Below are positions 5,173 to 5,669 of a stretch of 5,669 nt of DNA, piece after piece. The notes under the pieces were generated by a model. The model ran no database searches, was not told where the DNA came from, and was given only the letters and a program-made list of their open reading frames with translations. The stretch lies in assembly GCA_007120815.1 (NCBI GenBank), contig SKMY01000244.1:1-5669 (forward strand), read 5' to 3'. Source of the DNA: Syntrophomonadaceae bacterium (GTDB lineage: Bacteria; Bacillota_D; Dethiobacteria; DTU022; UBA8154). Position numbers and translations under genes: made by a program. Positions within the stretch are counted from its first letter, which is position 1, and every line of letters starts with the position of its first letter.

Positions 5173-5245
5173 ACATGAAGGCAGCCCCTAAAATAATTCC
5201 GACGTGCAGTCCTGCCGCAGAAGTTCCTGCAGTCTCCAAAAGCAT
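5135..5245 (-). CDS. Doubtful 36-residue ORF with a hydrophobic segment, overlapping the radical SAM start
   Basis: An ATG at 5243-5245 opens 36 codons ending in TGA at 5135-5137, overlapping the radical SAM gene by 38 bp in another frame. The peptide holds a hydrophobic stretch, AGLHVGIILGAAFMYAL, followed by RR, which would suit a single membrane helix. There is no Shine-Dalgarno before this ATG; an in-frame ATG at 5174-5176 near AGGGG would give only 13 residues. It is in the same frame as the 19-codon ORF upstream, from which one in-frame TAG (5288-5290) separates it. It could easily be a chance reading; I recognise no family. Confidence 0.15.
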   Translation of the reverse strand: MLLETAGTSAAGLHVGIILGAAFMYALRRFNLQTAQ

Positions 5246-5303
5246 TGTAGGGTTTATGCAGGATTCTTGCTGCAGCCTGCAGGATCTCTAGAATATCGCA
5301 GGA
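5210..5303. repeat. Cluster of GCAGGA/TCCTGC short repeats in the radical SAM leader
   Basis: Five copies of the hexamer occur in under 100 bp: TCCTGC at 5210-5215 and 5225-5230, and the complement GCAGGA at 5258-5263, 5279-5284 and 5298-5303, spaced 15-33 bp. The opposed copies can pair: TCCTGCAG (5225-5232) with CTGCAGGA (5277-5284) over 8 bp, or TCCTGCA with TGCAGGA (5257-5263). They lie in the 212-bp stretch between addA and the radical SAM gene, downstream of the promoter, so they would be part of its leader RNA and may form alternative stems. Confidence 0.55.
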
Positions 5304-5347
5304 ATTTTTGCGTTTTTAACGTTGGTCCGCGTTTTTTGGGGCTGCAT
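5288..5347 (-). CDS. Candidate 19-residue leader peptide with perfect Shine-Dalgarno
   Basis: On the minus strand AGGAGGTG (5350-5357) is followed after two bases by ATG (5345-5347) and 19 codons ending in TAG (5288-5290): MQPQKTRTNVKNAKIPAIF. The peptide is basic and hydrophilic, with no membrane segment and no match I recognise. A good sigma-A promoter lies at 5367-5395, so the transcript would begin only a dozen or so bases before the ATG, with the ribosome site near the 5' end. The ORF precedes the GCAGGA repeat cluster and the radical SAM gene, the layout of a leader peptide or of a small independent gene. Spacing from GGAGG to ATG is slightly short. The translation signals are clear; function and expression are unproven. 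Confidence 0.35.
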   Translation of the reverse strand: MQPQKTRTNVKNAKIPAIF

Positions 5348-5366
5348 TTCACCTCCTGTTTGGGGT

Positions 5367-5395
5367 ATTTTATCTTTTTAGAAGTCAACAGTCAA
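5367..5395 (-). promoter_or_regulatory. Sigma-A-type promoter reading toward the radical SAM gene
   Basis: On the minus strand TTGACT (5390-5395; five of six -35 bases) and TAAAAT (5367-5372; five of six -10 bases) are separated by exactly 17 bp. A second TTGACT partly inside the spacer makes a tandem -35. The element overlaps the addA stop codon (5385-5387). The expected start near 5360 lies a few bases before the Shine-Dalgarno of the 19-codon ORF. It would drive that ORF and probably the radical SAM, TspO-like and UPF0178 genes separately from addA. Confidence 0.6.
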
Positions 5396-5669
5396 GAGCA
5401 AAACGGGGGGGTCGTTCCATCTCCACCGCCTTTTGATCGTCGATAAAGTAGAGGTAGCACTGGCTGACGGGCTCTTTCCAGATTTGCTCCACGGCCCGGG
5501 CGTAAGTGCTGAGCTGAACCCTGTAATGGGTCAGGCGCTGCTCGAAACCGGGGGCTTTTGTAGAGCCGGTTTTGAAGTCAACCAGGAGAAAGCCTTTTTC
5601 TTCTCGCACCAGGCAGTCCAGCACGCCCTGGACCAGCACGGTTTCATCCTCCCCAGCAGCGGCTTCTGA
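5385..5669 (-). CDS. addA: AddA helicase-nuclease, C-terminal nuclease end (partial, cut by window edge)
   Basis: The last 94 codons of a gene open through the right edge of the window. They carry the RecB-type PD-(D/E)XK nuclease core: VQGVLDCL with its metal-binding aspartate, LLVDFKTGS with the D-x-K pair, and YRVQLSTYARAVEQ, the Q-x-x-x-Y helix. LYFID near the end matches the LYFF-D ending of Firmicute AddA. AddA pairs with AddB to resect double-strand breaks up to Chi sites for RecA loading; addB would be expected further upstream. A run of seven C residues on the coding strand (5405-5411) encodes ERPPR near the C-terminus; one base fewer would give a different tail of similar length, so the exact end depends on that homopolymer. 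Other RecB-family nucleases are possible but the ending favours AddA. Confidence 0.85.
   Translation of the reverse strand, partial: SEAAAGEDETVLVQGVLDCLVREEKGFLLVDFKTGSTKAPGFEQRLTHYRVQLSTYARAVEQIWKEPVSQCYLYFIDDQKAVEMERPPRFALDC

Noticed and set aside
5210..5303. GCAGGA copies as Chi sites for the neighbouring AddAB
   Set aside because: Known Firmicute Chi sequences differ (for example AGCGG in Bacillus subtilis), copies occur in both orientations, and a local cluster is not how Chi sites are distributed.

Overview
The window looks like chromosomal DNA from a Gram-positive anaerobe or facultative anaerobe of the Bacillota, probably in or near the Peptococcaceae/Desulfotomaculum-Pelotomaculum-Moorella group. 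The evidence is the strong Shine-Dalgarno sequences, the use of GTG and TTG starts, the AddA-type (not RecB-type) helicase-nuclease, a CsoR of Firmicute type, and fairly GC-rich genes alternating with AT-richer accessory patches. The taxonomic placement is an inference from gene style only.

Left part (1-1976): an extended -10 promoter candidate is followed by a leader made almost entirely of about twelve or thirteen degenerate 11-bp tandem units. Then comes a gene for a polytopic membrane protein with a C-terminal GGDEF domain whose signature is altered (GSDEY) and whose inhibitory site has lost its arginine. Directly after its stop codon lies a 126-bp palindromic element built from two opposed 30-nt hairpins.

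Middle part (1977-2830), lower in GC: a second hairpin of the same family sits just before a TTG-started CsoR-like copper-sensing repressor that has a Cys/His-rich N-terminus. Its stop codon is joined to what reads as the last codons of a HigB-type toxin (ending DVHITDYH), followed by an intact HigA/VapI-type antitoxin with a perfect ribosome binding site. This looks like a toxin-antitoxin locus whose toxin was deleted and whose antitoxin survived.

Right part (2868-5669), all on the minus strand, in transcription order: the C-terminal nuclease end of addA (cut by the window edge); a promoter overlapping the addA stop; a 19-codon leader ORF with a perfect Shine-Dalgarno; a patch of GCAGGA/TCCTGC repeats; an uncharacterised radical SAM enzyme; a long TspO/MBR-like tryptophan-rich membrane protein; and a YqxD/YaiI (UPF0178) protein. 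The last three are plausibly cotranscribed but are separated by gaps of 74-89 bp. The 3' end of the TspO-like gene, including its stop codon, lies inside a fourth copy of the GTCCCC-loop hairpin.

The most unusual things here are the family of structure-conserved hairpins with GTCCCC loops (four copies in under 1.6 kb, one with a compensatory base change and one recoding a protein C-terminus), the higB ghost, the 11-bp repeat leader in front of an altered GGDEF gene, and the short leader ORF upstream of the radical SAM gene. No complete mobile element, CRISPR array, tRNA or rRNA was seen.
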